Part shown: positions 41,274 to 47,963 of the stretch, piece by piece
Layout: the number at the start of each line of letters is the position of its first letter
How positions within the stretch are numbered: position 1 is the stretch's first letter
NCBI GenBank assembly: GCA_025997595.1
Contig: BNUU01000012.1
Location: 1-47,963, forward strand
From: Spirochaetia bacterium
Lineage (GTDB): Bacteria; Spirochaetota; Spirochaetia; Treponematales; Breznakiellaceae
Reading direction: 5' to 3'
Length of the DNA: 47,963 bases
The notes under the pieces: generated by a model
The model's input: the letters and a program-made list of their open reading frames with translations, nothing else
The model's database searches: none
What the model was told of the DNA's origin: nothing
Made by a program: the position numbers and the translations under genes

Positions 41274-43339
41274 CCCATAATTCCTTTATCCTTGACAGTA
41301 TTACTGTTATTAATCTCATTCATCACCGCAGTGAGTGCGTTTTCCAGGGCCGCGATCTGTTCGGGACTGAAACCGTCCCCCCCTGTCACGGCGTTTTCTA
41401 CCGCCAGGCTTGCCCGCCGCAGGGGATCGGAGCCGATAAGGGCGGCGCTGCTTTTAAGGGTGTGAGAGAGGCGGCGCACCAGAAGGGGGTCACCGCTTTT
41501 TATGGCCGCTTCTATTTTTTCCCCATCGGCGCGGTGCTGCGTTTCAAAAATTTCCAAAAGGTGATCGTAGAAATCCTGATCCCCCATGGCATTTTTCAGA
41601 CCCGCCGCCCGGTCAAGTACCGGGGCTTTTAATCCATCAACTTTTGTTCCCTCAGGCTTGGCGGCAGTCGGTACACCGTTCCCGCCGGGCCGCTGTTCAG
41701 ACACCTTTGCAGGCGGCAGGTACTTGAGGAGCATCCGGTTCAAAACTTTGGGATCAATGGGCTTGGAGATAAAATCATCCATTCCCGCATCAAGAAAGAT
41801 TTCACGGGCCCCGGTGACGGCGTTGGCGCTTAGGGCAATAATTGGGATATGCCGCGCATATCCCCTGCTTTCGGAAACCGGCGTAAGATCGTTTCCGAAA
41901 GCCCTGATACGGCGGGCGGTTTCTACCCCGTCCATTTCGGGCATCATGTGATCCATGAATACGAGGTCGTAGTGTTTCTGCCTTATTTTTTCGATGGCCT
42001 CGAAACCGTTCAGGGCCGTATCCGCAGTAATACGGTGTTTGGCAAGATAAGCAATGGCTACCTGCAGATTGATTTGGTTATCATCCACCACCAGTACCTG
42101 CGTGTCCGGAGCGGCAACCACAAAGGAAGCGATATCCTCTTTTTCGATACCGGCGGGGTTTCCCTCGTGCAGGGGCAGCAGCACGGTAAATTCCGTACCC
42201 TCACCGTAAACGCTCCTGAACCGGATTTCACCCTTCATCATATCCACCAGTTTTTTGGTGATCGAAAGCCCCAGGCCCGTGCCTGTAATTCCCCGGTTTG
42301 CCCTATTATCAAGCTGTCTGAAACCCTCAAAGAGTTTGGGAAAATCCTCTTCCCGTATCCCGATCCCCGTATCCTTTACGATAACGGCGATATAATCGGT
42401 ATTGTTTTCCCGGAACCTCTGTATTTTTAAATCAACCGATCCCTCGCGGGTATATTTGACGGCGTTGTTCACGATATTGACGATCACCTGCCTCATCCGC
42501 ACATCATCACCGTAGACCACCCGGGGCAGCGCGGGATCAAAGGAAGCGGTAAACACAAGATCCTTTGCATTGGCGGTAAAGCGGCTCATGGAGCAGATAT
42601 GATCGTACAGTTCAAACAGATTAAAATGCACCGGTAAAAGTTCCAGCTTCCCCGCTTCAATTTTTGAGAAGTCAAGAATGTCGTTGATGATCTGCAGCAG
42701 GGCGCGGGACATTTTTTTGATATCCTCAAAATAGCCCCGCTGGGTGTCATCGAGGTTATCGGTCCGCATCAGATCGCTCATGCCGATGATGGCGTTCATG
42801 GGGGTGCGGATCTCGTGGCTCATGGATGCCAGAAAACGGCTCTTGGCCTCGTTTGCCCCCTGGGCGGCACGGGCCTGTATCTCCATCTCCCGGCTCAGGG
42901 CGTCCGCTTCCCGGACCCGCTCCGCGTTGGCCTTCTCCTCCCGGAGATCCCGTGAATAGCAGGCAAAACGCCTGCCCTTTTCCCCGCCGGAAAGACTGTC
43001 CCGGTCAACCCGCACCAGGGTGGTTTCCACCGGCAGGGGTTCCCCCGAGGCGGTGCGGTAGGTCCATTCAAAACGCTGATACCCGGTTTCAAAAACCGCG
43101 CGGATATACCCCTGGGCTTTTTCACGGGAACTCTTGCCGTCGATCTGAAATTCAGGGTTGAGCCGTTCAAAATGATCGACAAATCCAATAATATCGGTAT
43201 TATTGATGAGGTCAGACTTTTTCGAAAACCCGAACATCCGCAGGGCTTCCCGGTTGCAGTCAAGGATATGGTTATTTTCGTCCCGGATGGAACAGGCCAT
43301 AGGGATCATATCCAGCATGATCTGGCTAAAACTGATCAT
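41270..43339 (-). CDS. Hybrid sensor histidine kinase (PAS-HisKA-HATPase-REC-HPt)
   Basis: This 689-residue phosphorelay protein has, in order, a PAS-like sensor (about 10-125) and a short coiled coil. Then come HisKA with H175 ([17 protein letters not shown]) and HATPase_c (N-box [11 protein letters not shown]1 DTGIGI, G2 GTGLGLSI; about 280-400). A receiver with acceptor D463 ([15 protein letters not shown]) and an HPt domain with H626 ([15 protein letters not shown]) complete it. No membrane helix is seen, so it should sense a cytoplasmic signal. A full His-Asp-His relay is present and needs an external final receiver, which is not in the window. It sits between ruvA (9-nt gap) and ruvB (ATGA overlap), suggesting co-expression with the recombination genes. 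Confidence 0.96.
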   Translation of the reverse strand: MISFSQIMLDMIPMACSIRDENNHILDCNREALRMFGFSKKSDLINNTDIIGFVDHFERLNPEFQIDGKSSREKAQGYIRAVFETGYQRFEWTYRTASGEPLPVETTLVRVDRDSLSGGEKGRRFACYSRDLREEKANAERVREADALSREMEIQARAAQGANEAKSRFLASMSHEIRTPMNAIIGMSDLMRTDNLDDTQRGYFEDIKKMSRALLQIINDILDFSKIEAGKLELLPVHFNLFELYDHICSMSRFTANAKDLVFTASFDPALPRVVYGDDVRMRQVIVNIVNNAVKYTREGSVDLKIQRFRENNTDYIAVIVKDTGIGIREEDFPKLFEGFRQLDNRANRGITGTGLGLSITKKLVDMMKGEIRFRSVYGEGTEFTVLLPLHEGNPAGIEKEDIASFVVAAPDTQVLVVDDNQINLQVAIAYLAKHRITADTALNGFEAIEKIRQKHYDLVFMDHMMPEMDGVETARRIRAFGNDLTPVSESRGYARHIPIIALSANAVTGAREIFLDAGMDDFISKPIDPKVLNRMLLKYLPPAKVSEQRPGGNGVPTAAKPEGTKVDGLKAPVLDRAAGLKNAMGDQDFYDHLLEIFETQHRADGEKIEAAIKSGDPLLVRRLSHTLKSSAALIGSDPLRRASLAVENAVTGGDGFSPEQIAALENALTAVMNEINNSNTVKDKGIMG

Positions 43340-43348
43340 CCCGAGTAC

Positions 43349-43945
43349 CTATGAACTGCTCAATTCAACAATGGCCTGTTTAAAAAGAAGGGCTTCCTTT
43401 TCCGCAGCGCTTGTACCGCTCTTTAGGCCCGCCTCCGCCCTTGCCAGGGCATCCGCCGCGGCCCGCCGGTCATAGCCCATCCCCGCCAGGGCCTCAAGCA
43501 GTTCGCCGTAGGGGGTCGCCGCCTGCTGATGCGTTGCCATTTCCCAGGTCAGCTTTCCCTTGAGGGCGAGGATCATCTTCTGGGCGGTCTTTTTCCCCAG
43601 GCCCGGCACCGCTTCCAGCCGGCCAAGGTCCTCGGTTTCCAAAGCCCGTTCCAGGTCCTCCTGCCCAATACCCCCCAGAATCCTGACGGCCCCCTTTGGC
43701 CCGATCCCTTCAACCTTGAGGAGCTCCAGAAAGGTGTTCCGCCGCTTTTCGTCGGCAAAGCCGTAGAGTTTCATTAAATCTTCCCGGTGGTAAAGCCAGG
43801 TAAAGACCCGCCCCTCCTCCCCGGCGGCGGGCAGCTTGGCAATGTCCGTGGCGGGCAGGCTAATCTCCCACTCGACCCCCCCGGTAAGGATACAGGCGGT
43901 TTCACCGGATTTTTCGGTAATGGTTCCCCGGATGCTGTTAAACAT
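43349..43945 (-). CDS. ruvA: Holliday junction branch-migration subunit RuvA
   Basis: This 198-residue protein has an N-terminal OB fold (MFNSIRGTITEKSGETACIL, VFTWLYHREDLMKLYGFADE) and two helix-hairpin-helix motifs (VEGIGPKGAVRIL and VPGLGKKTAQKMI). It ends in the small domain III that contacts RuvB (GELLEALAGMGYDRRAAADAL). It binds four-way junctions as a tetramer. The ATG at 43945 fits the family start. A longer in-frame extension upstream crosses the promoter of the divergent toxin-antitoxin genes and is ignored. It heads the ruvA-kinase-ruvB-queA group. Confidence 0.97.
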   Translation of the reverse strand: MFNSIRGTITEKSGETACILTGGVEWEISLPATDIAKLPAAGEEGRVFTWLYHREDLMKLYGFADEKRRNTFLELLKVEGIGPKGAVRILGGIGQEDLERALETEDLGRLEAVPGLGKKTAQKMILALKGKLTWEMATHQQAATPYGELLEALAGMGYDRRAAADALARAEAGLKSGTSAAEKEALLFKQAIVELSSS

Positions 43946-43987
43946 GATTTCACTATACCAGTAAGGAAAAATTTTTTCCATTACTGC

Positions 43988-44032
43988 TTGACTTTTCGTA
44001 AAAGACATACTATAGTCTGACTAGACAGACTA
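43988..44032 (+). promoter_or_regulatory. Promoter and operator of the toxin-antitoxin operon
   Basis: TTGACT (43988-43993) is followed after 17 nt by TATAGT (44011-44016, 5 of 6). A perfect 7-bp inverted repeat, TAGTCTG (44013-44019) and CAGACTA (44026-44032) with a 6-nt spacer, overlaps the -10. This is where an antitoxin or antitoxin-toxin complex would bind to repress its own operon. The same region carries the start of the divergent ruvA gene. Confidence 0.8.
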
Positions 44033-44064
44033 CTATAAGAAACATTGGCATAAGGAAAGGAACC

Positions 44065-44334
44065 ATGAACGCACAACACGAAGGCAATATCTGGCAATTA
44101 CAGGAGGCAAAGGCAATGTTAAGTCAGGTTGTTAAATTGGCGGCCGACGCACCCCAGATCATCACGAACCGGGGTGTAGAAGCGGCGGTGATCCTTTCCA
44201 TGGAGGATTACCGGGAACTCAAGGGGATAAAGCCGAGTTTTATCCAGGCATTCAGAAATCGCCCCTACCCGGAGCTGGAACTGGAAGCGCCGGAATATCT
44301 GCCTGATGAAGAAATACAGGAGATTGACTGGTGA
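44065..44334 (+). CDS. Type II antitoxin, Phd/YefM family
   Basis: In this 89-residue protein the first 55 residues have the Phd/YefM DNA-binding fold: WQLQEAKAMLSQVVKLA, the QIITNRGVEAAVILSMEDYREL strand-helix unit, and the usual start of the variable tail. The C-terminal acidic, Pro-rich tail (ELELEAPEYLPDEEIQEIDW) is the expected toxin-neutralising segment. The ATG follows an AGGAAAGGAA ribosome-binding site. It overlaps the PIN toxin gene by a GTGA. It should bind the palindrome at 44013-44032 and inhibit the toxin. Confidence 0.94.
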   Translation: MNAQHEGNIWQLQEAKAMLSQVVKLAADAPQIITNRGVEAAVILSMEDYRELKGIKPSFIQAFRNRPYPELELEAPEYLPDEEIQEIDW

Positions 44335-44744
44335 AGTATTTACTGGATACCAATGTCCTATCCGAACTTCAGAAACCGCTCCCCAATGCAGGGGTTACTG
44401 CGTTTTTTGAAAATATAAACGAAGATGATATTTTTATCAGCGCAGTTTCTGTGGGGGAGATTATCTTTGGCATAGAAAAATTACCCGAAGGGAAAAAGAA
44501 AAACGCCCTTTCCCTCTGGTTTTACCGCCAAATACTGGGGGTGTTTGAAAATCACATTATCCCCCTGGATACGGAGGTGATGCTGGAATGGGGAAGAATC
44601 CGCGCCGCAGTAAAAAGGACCTTACCCTTAAAAGATTCTTTCATCGCCGCCACCGCCCTGCCCCACCGGTGTACCCTGGTCACCCGGAACACCAGGGATT
44701 TTACCGATATCGGGGGGCTTAACCTGATGAACCCCTGGGACTAG
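44331..44744 (+). CDS. Type II toxin, PIN-domain ribonuclease (VapC/FitB type)
   Basis: In this 137-residue PIN domain the metal-binding acids are D6 (YLLDTNVLSE), E43 (SVGEIIFGIE), D102 (LKDSFIAATA) and D123 (TRNTRDF), with N120. The NVLSEL and VGEI...GIEKLP motifs are close to the FitB/VapC branch, which pairs with Phd-type antitoxins. It should cleave RNA, often tRNA or rRNA, when free of antitoxin. The start is a GTG coupled to the antitoxin stop. Its last 26 nt overlap the 3' end of ruvC on the opposite strand. Confidence 0.94.
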   Translation: MKYLLDTNVLSELQKPLPNAGVTAFFENINEDDIFISAVSVGEIIFGIEKLPEGKKKNALSLWFYRQILGVFENHIIPLDTEVMLEWGRIRAAVKRTLPLKDSFIAATALPHRCTLVTRNTRDFTDIGGLNLMNPWD

Positions 44745-45399
44745 GGCGCCTGCGATTTTTTGAATCCGGTTTCTGCGGTGTAAGTATTGCCGTATGGGCG
44801 CAGCATACCGCCGCTCCCAGGGCGTCCGCAGCGTGATCCGGCTGGGGAATACTTTCCAGCCCCAGGATGATCCGGATCATCTCCTGGATCTGCTGTTTGT
44901 CCGCGGCGCCGTGGCCAACCACCGCCTGCTTGATGGCGTTGGGGGTGATCTCCATCACCGGCAGGCCCTGTTGGGTTAGGGCCATGCAGAGAACGCCCCG
45001 GGCTTCGGCTACCGCCATGGCGCTGGAGACATTCCGGGCAAAGTAGAGGGTTTCGATGGCCGATTCTGCGGGTTTCCAGGTTTTCAGTACCTGGGCGAAG
45101 GTCTTGTAAATAAAAAAAAGGCGTTCCGCCCGGGGGGTTTCCGCCTTCGTCTCAATGCAGCCGTGGGCGATGTAGCGGAGCCGATTGTCCGTAAAATCCA
45201 CCACACCCCAGCCGGTGGAGGCAAGCCCCGGGTCAACGCCGATGATGCGGCGCGTTCCCGGCGCAGGCTCAGAGGGCAGCCTCTTTTCAGGGACTGCCTC
45301 CCGGCGATCATGAGCCCTGGATAAGAGTCCGGTTTTTGCCTGCTGCTGCTTCGGTGACGGCGGCTTATTCAGCCTCAAAACCCTCGGGGATCGCGACAT
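44719..45399 (-). CDS. ruvC: Holliday junction resolvase RuvC
   Basis: The RuvC fold begins at RRIIGVDPGLASTGWGVVD, whose Asp is the first catalytic acid, continues with IETLYFARNVSSAMAVAEAR (Glu) and ends with QPDHAADALGAAVCCAH (two further acids). It resolves Holliday junctions made by RuvAB. No ATG, GTG or TTG in frame lies between the yebC stop (45365) and the resolvase core. The start must therefore lie inside yebC; I chose the ATG at 45399 (35-nt overlap), with TTG 45378 as an alternative. This leaves an unusual N-terminal extension of about 46 residues rich in Lys, Arg and Gln. The C-terminus is extended into the antisense of the vapC-like gene. Confidence 0.93.
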   Translation of the reverse strand: MSRSPRVLRLNKPPSPKQQQAKTGLLSRAHDRREAVPEKRLPSEPAPGTRRIIGVDPGLASTGWGVVDFTDNRLRYIAHGCIETKAETPRAERLFFIYKTFAQVLKTWKPAESAIETLYFARNVSSAMAVAEARGVLCMALTQQGLPVMEITPNAIKQAVVGHGAADKQQIQEMIRIILGLESIPQPDHAADALGAAVCCAHTAILTPQKPDSKNRRRPSPRGSSG

Positions 45400-46105
45400 T
45401 GGAATAAACGTTCTGGACATCTTCGTTTTCTTCAAGCCGTTCAATAAGCTTGACCGCCTTGCCGGTAGCATCGTTGTCCAGGGAAACTTCAACATCGGGG
45501 ACCATGCTGACTTCGGCGTCCAGGGTTTCAATACCCTTGGCATTCAGGGCCTCCATCACCGTTTCAAAGTCTTCCGGCTTGGTGGTCACTTCGATGATCC
45601 CGTCGGAGAGGGCCACATCATCGGCGCCCCCTTCCAGGGCAATCTCCATGATCTGATCCTCGGTGTACTTTTCGCCGTCTATGGTGACAATCCCCTGACG
45701 CTTGAAGAGCCGGGAAACAGAACCGGCCTTGGCAAGTTCGCCGCCGCCCCGGGTAAGCATGTTGCGTACATCGGCGGCGGCACGGTTTTTGTTATCCGTG
45801 AGCACCTCAATAAGCAGCCCCACCCCGCCTCCGAGGAAGGCTTCGTAGGTCAGCTCTTCGTAGTTGACCCCTTCCAATTCGCCGGTTCCCTTTTTGATGG
45901 CCCGGTCGATATTGTCCTTGGGCATGTTGGCGCCCCGGGCCTTGAGAATAGCGGTCCTGAGCCGGGGATTCCCGTTGGGGTCCCCCCCGCCCATCCTGGC
46001 GGCGATGGAAATTTCCTTGATCAACTTGGTGAACATTTGGCCGCGCTTTGCGTCGGCGGCGCCCTTTGCGTGCTTGATAGTCGCCCATTTACTGTGGCCC
46101 GACAT
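45365..46105 (-). CDS. yebC: YebC/PmpR family DNA-binding or ribosome-associated protein
   Basis: This 246-residue protein starts MSGHSKWATIKHAKGAADAK, the family hallmark. LIKEISIAARMGGGDPNGNP, LLIEVLTDNKNRAAADVRN and GGADDVALSDGIIEV follow in the expected places. The family has long been called a transcription regulator; recent work on related proteins ties it to easing ribosome stalling at proline runs. The ATG follows AAGGAG. It sits just upstream of ruvC, the common yebC-ruvC order. Its 3' end is overlapped by the ruvC start. Confidence 0.97.
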   Translation of the reverse strand: MSGHSKWATIKHAKGAADAKRGQMFTKLIKEISIAARMGGGDPNGNPRLRTAILKARGANMPKDNIDRAIKKGTGELEGVNYEELTYEAFLGGGVGLLIEVLTDNKNRAAADVRNMLTRGGGELAKAGSVSRLFKRQGIVTIDGEKYTEDQIMEIALEGGADDVALSDGIIEVTTKPEDFETVMEALNAKGIETLDAEVSMVPDVEVSLDNDATGKAVKLIERLEENEDVQNVYSNVAIPEGFEAE

Positions 46106-46161
46106 AATAACTCCTTTATAGTATGAGAAATGAGAAATAAATCATTACCCACTATTAATTG

Positions 46162-46389
46162 CTAATTAAACTTTCCCTTTTCTATGGCTGTTTCAATTGA
46201 ATCCTGAACAAGCTGATTATACCATTCATAATTGAAGGGCTGCCGGGACCTGGTAATGGGCTTTAAAATCAATTGAAGCTGATCCTGGCAGGGTTCACAG
46301 AGATCCCGATGGGCAAAATGAAAATAGGTGACCCCCGGTTGGGGCTGCTGAATCACATGTCCGCATACATCGCATATAAGAGCCTTCAT
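46162..46389 (-). CDS. Small zinc-ribbon protein of unknown function
   Basis: This 75-residue protein has two Cys pairs, C6-x-x-C9 (ICDVCG) and C31-x-x-C34 (LCEPCQ), with 21 residues between them, the layout of a zinc ribbon or knuckle. The rest is a predicted amphipathic helix (LQLILKPITRSRQPFNYEWYN) and a second helix to the end. A good GAGGAG ribosome-binding site lies 6 nt before the ATG, which supports a real gene. It precedes yebC in the same direction with 56 nt between. No function can be named. Confidence 0.8.
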   Translation of the reverse strand: MKALICDVCGHVIQQPQPGVTYFHFAHRDLCEPCQDQLQLILKPITRSRQPFNYEWYNQLVQDSIETAIEKGKFN

Positions 46390-46487
46390 TTCAAACTCCT
46401 CAATAAATTTGATTATTAACCGTTTTAAAACCGAAAATCAATCATATATATATTATTGCATAATCGCTAAAATGTCGAGGGGGGAAG

Positions 46488-47639
46488 ATGGGGGCGCGAA
46501 ATTTCAGGGTAACCGGCGGCCGCTTATATAATCCGCAAAATGTGCTGATCGTTGCCGAGCTGGGAACCGGCCACGGCTCTGATCCGGTCAAGGCCCGTGA
46601 GCTCATCGACGCCGCAGCGGAAGCCGGGGCGGACTGCATTAAATTCCAGATCGTTTATGCCGATGAGATACTCCACCCCAACACGGGGGAAGTGGCCCTT
46701 CCGGGGGGCAGCATACGGCTCTACGACCGGTTCAAAGAACTGGAAGCGGCCCCCGAATTCTTTGCCGGGCTTAAGGAATACGTTGAAAAACGGGGGCTTT
46801 TGTTCCTCTGTACCCCCTTCGGCCTCCGCAGCGCCAAAGAATTGCACGATCTGAACCCCGAAATGGTCAAAATCGCCTCCCCGGAACTGAATTTTACCCG
46901 TTTACTGAAGGAAATTGCCCAATGGAAGCTGCCGACCCTCCTTTCCTCCGGGGTTTCGCATCTGGCTGACATTGAAGAGGCGATTTCTATCATAAACAGC
47001 GAAGAAAATACGACGCCGGCAACAGGGGATCCGGTGCCTGGGGACAGTTTGTGCCTTTTGCACTGCGTTACGGCCTATCCCGCACCGGAAACGGACTATA
47101 ACCTGCGGGTATTGGGGAATCTTGCCGGGATTTTCGGGGTAAGTGTGGGGGTAAGCGACCACAGTCCGGACCCGGAACTTGTTCCCGCCCTGGGCACCGC
47201 CCTGGGGGCGGCGGTGATCGAAAAACACTTCTGTTTATCACGGGATGATCCGGGGCTGGATGACCCCATAGCGCTGCCCCCGGCCGGTTTTGCCCAAATG
47301 GTTCGCGCCGTCCGCCGGGCGCAGGAACTGGGACCGGAAGAGACCATAAAGGTTTATCGCCGGGAACGGGGGGCGGATCTGGTGGAGGCTATTTTGGGGG
47401 ACGGGATCAAGCGGCTGGCCCCCTCGGAAAAGGCCAACTACGAGCGGACCAACCGGTCCCTCCATGCCCTGCGGGCCATCGGGCGCGGAGAAACCATCGC
47501 CGCCGCCGATATCGGCATACTCAGGACCGAAAAAATACTCCGGCCCGGCCTCCCCCCATCATGGGAGCAAAAAATTATAGGCAGAAGGGCGCAGAATTTT
47601 ATCCCGGCGGGGGAAGGTGTCCGGTTCGAGGATATTTGA
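46488..47639 (+). CDS. NeuB-family N-acylneuraminate (sialic acid-like) synthase
   Basis: This 383-residue protein has a NeuB barrel (about 1-300) and a C-terminal SAF/antifreeze-like domain (about 315-383, RSLHALRAIGRGETIAAADI). Barrel motifs include IVAELGTGHGSDPVKARELI, AGADCIKFQ, TPFGLRSAKEL, MVKIASPELNF, the HCVTAYPAP metal-ligand region, GVSVGVSDHSPDP and AAVIEKHFCLSRDDPGLDDP. The family condenses an N-acetylhexosamine with phosphoenolpyruvate to a nine-carbon acid. It cannot be decided here whether the product is Neu5Ac, pseudaminate, legionaminate or another nonulosonate. The ATG follows GAGGGGGGAAG. No neuA, neuC or pseudaminate genes lie in the window; the next gene would be beyond 47800. 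Confidence 0.94.
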   Translation: MGARNFRVTGGRLYNPQNVLIVAELGTGHGSDPVKARELIDAAAEAGADCIKFQIVYADEILHPNTGEVALPGGSIRLYDRFKELEAAPEFFAGLKEYVEKRGLLFLCTPFGLRSAKELHDLNPEMVKIASPELNFTRLLKEIAQWKLPTLLSSGVSHLADIEEAISIINSEENTTPATGDPVPGDSLCLLHCVTAYPAPETDYNLRVLGNLAGIFGVSVGVSDHSPDPELVPALGTALGAAVIEKHFCLSRDDPGLDDPIALPPAGFAQMVRAVRRAQELGPEETIKVYRRERGADLVEAILGDGIKRLAPSEKANYERTNRSLHALRAIGRGETIAAADIGILRTEKILRPGLPPSWEQKIIGRRAQNFIPAGEGVRFEDI

Positions 47640-47678
47640 ATAAATCAGATTTGGCGCCTGGCGCCATAGGCGTACATC

Positions 47679-47783
47679 TAAGAAGAATTTAACCACGAAC
47701 CACGCGAACCCCACAAACAAAAAGACAAGATTTGGTAGTCCGCTTTCGTGTTTTTCGTGTGGTTAGTGGTTCATTTTCTTCGG
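47679..47783. repeat. Palindromic dispersed repeat (AACCACGAACCAC type)
   Basis: The left arm TTTAACCACGAACCACGCGA followed by ACCCCACAAAC (about 47688-47718) and the right arm CGTGTTTTTCGTGTGGTTAG followed by TGGTTC (about 47747-47772) are imperfect inverted copies. An AAGAAGAA start and a TTTTCTT end complete the element. The left arm is nearly the same as that at 33361-33400. Confidence 0.85.
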
Positions 47784-47861
47784 TTTTCTCCTTCCGGTAT
47801 CATTGAAAATAGGGTATTATGCAAAACATGGCAAGCAGATTCCCGGACAAGATACCGTTTA

Positions 47862-47920
47862 CCCCCCCCCCCCCCCCCCCCTCCCCCCCCCCCCCCCCCT
47901 CTCCCCCCTCCCTCCTCCGT
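47862..47920. repeat. Poly-C low-complexity tract
   Basis: Cytosine runs of 20, 17 and 6 bases are broken only by single T or TCT interruptions, then CTCCCTCCTCC. Nothing else in the window is like it. It lies at the very end of the sequence and is most likely a sequencing or assembly artefact. Confidence 0.9.
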
Positions 47921-47963
47921 CACACGCCACACCACCTGTCTGCTGCCACGCTCGCGAAGGCTG

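Larger units (their letters stand above)
47640..47963. other. End region: repeat, possible start of a gene, poly-C artefact
   Basis: After the NeuB stop comes a small TGGCGCC/GGCGCCA inverted repeat (about 47652-47665) and a dispersed repeat (47679-47783). An ATG at 47828 opens MASRFPDKIPFT and then runs into cytosine repeats. This could be the true N-terminus of a gene cut off by a faulty assembly end, but 12 residues are too few to judge. The last 43 bases show no recognisable gene. Confidence 0.5.

Noticed and set aside
1..47963. Prophage or intact insertion sequence
   Set aside because: No integrase, transposase, terminase or att-like flanking repeats were seen; mobility signs are limited to short repeats and the 3' cassette of the giant gene.

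Overview
The window comes from a spirochaete, most likely a member of the Treponematales of moderate to high GC such as the termite-gut or free-living treponemes. This rests on the gene order rimP-nusA-infB-rbfA-truB-ribF-rpsO-pnp, on flagellar rod genes behind a sigma-28 promoter, on a very large spirochaete-type surface or structural protein, and on the AT-richer intergenic style. No tRNA, rRNA, CRISPR array or intact insertion sequence was seen.

Layout. (1) Positions 1-7672 hold carbohydrate accessory genes. The 3' end of a solute-binding protein gene meets a nucleoside-hydrolase-like gene across a bidirectional terminator. Then a six-gene plus-strand operon (NHL propeller, DUF4867, SDR dehydrogenase, PanE-like reductase, SMP-30 lactonase, GH-A clan glycosidase) follows a sigma-70-like promoter and an 8-bp inverted repeat. 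It reads as a complete route from a glycoside through oxidation and lactone hydrolysis. (2) Positions 7675-22862, minus strand, form one long housekeeping operon: rimP, nusA, infB, rbfA, truB, ribF, rpsO, pnp, dut, two LptF/LptG-family permease genes, tgt and a secreted HEAT-repeat protein. It starts at a good promoter followed by a terminator-like hairpin in the leader, and truB carries an in-frame dispersed repeat. (3) Positions 22881-22985 form a strong nested hairpin of unknown identity. (4) Positions 23055-33102, minus strand, hold a 3199-residue exported coiled-coil giant. Its AT-rich C-terminal module has a Cys...His...Asn arrangement, and its stop codon overlaps the start of a small secreted-protein gene. 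This is the best candidate for an undescribed system, a polymorphic toxin with a periplasmic immunity partner. (5) Positions 33517-35752 hold flgF-flgG-flgJ behind a textbook sigma-28 promoter that would give a nearly leaderless flgF mRNA. (6) Positions 35750-36572 are a deletion scar joining the 3' end of a sugar ABC permease gene to a 5'-truncated AraC regulator. A DMT exporter, an alkyltransferase-like protein and a beta-barrel protein follow. (7) Positions 39075-46389, minus strand, hold zinc-ribbon, yebC, ruvC, and then ruvA, a hybrid sensor kinase, ruvB and queA. A Phd/VapC toxin-antitoxin pair with its own promoter and operator interrupts this group. (8) Positions 46488-47639 encode a NeuB-type sialic-acid synthase. 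The window ends in a dispersed repeat and a poly-C run that looks like an assembly artefact.

How they work together. The long operon links translation initiation, transcription elongation, tRNA and ribosome maturation, RNA decay and queuosine insertion. queA, in the second block, completes queuosine synthesis begun by tgt. ruvA, ruvB and ruvC give a complete Holliday-junction system. The flagellar rod genes and a nonulosonate synthase fit a motile treponeme that may glycosylate its flagellin. Gene families are named from motifs recognised by eye; no database search was possible.
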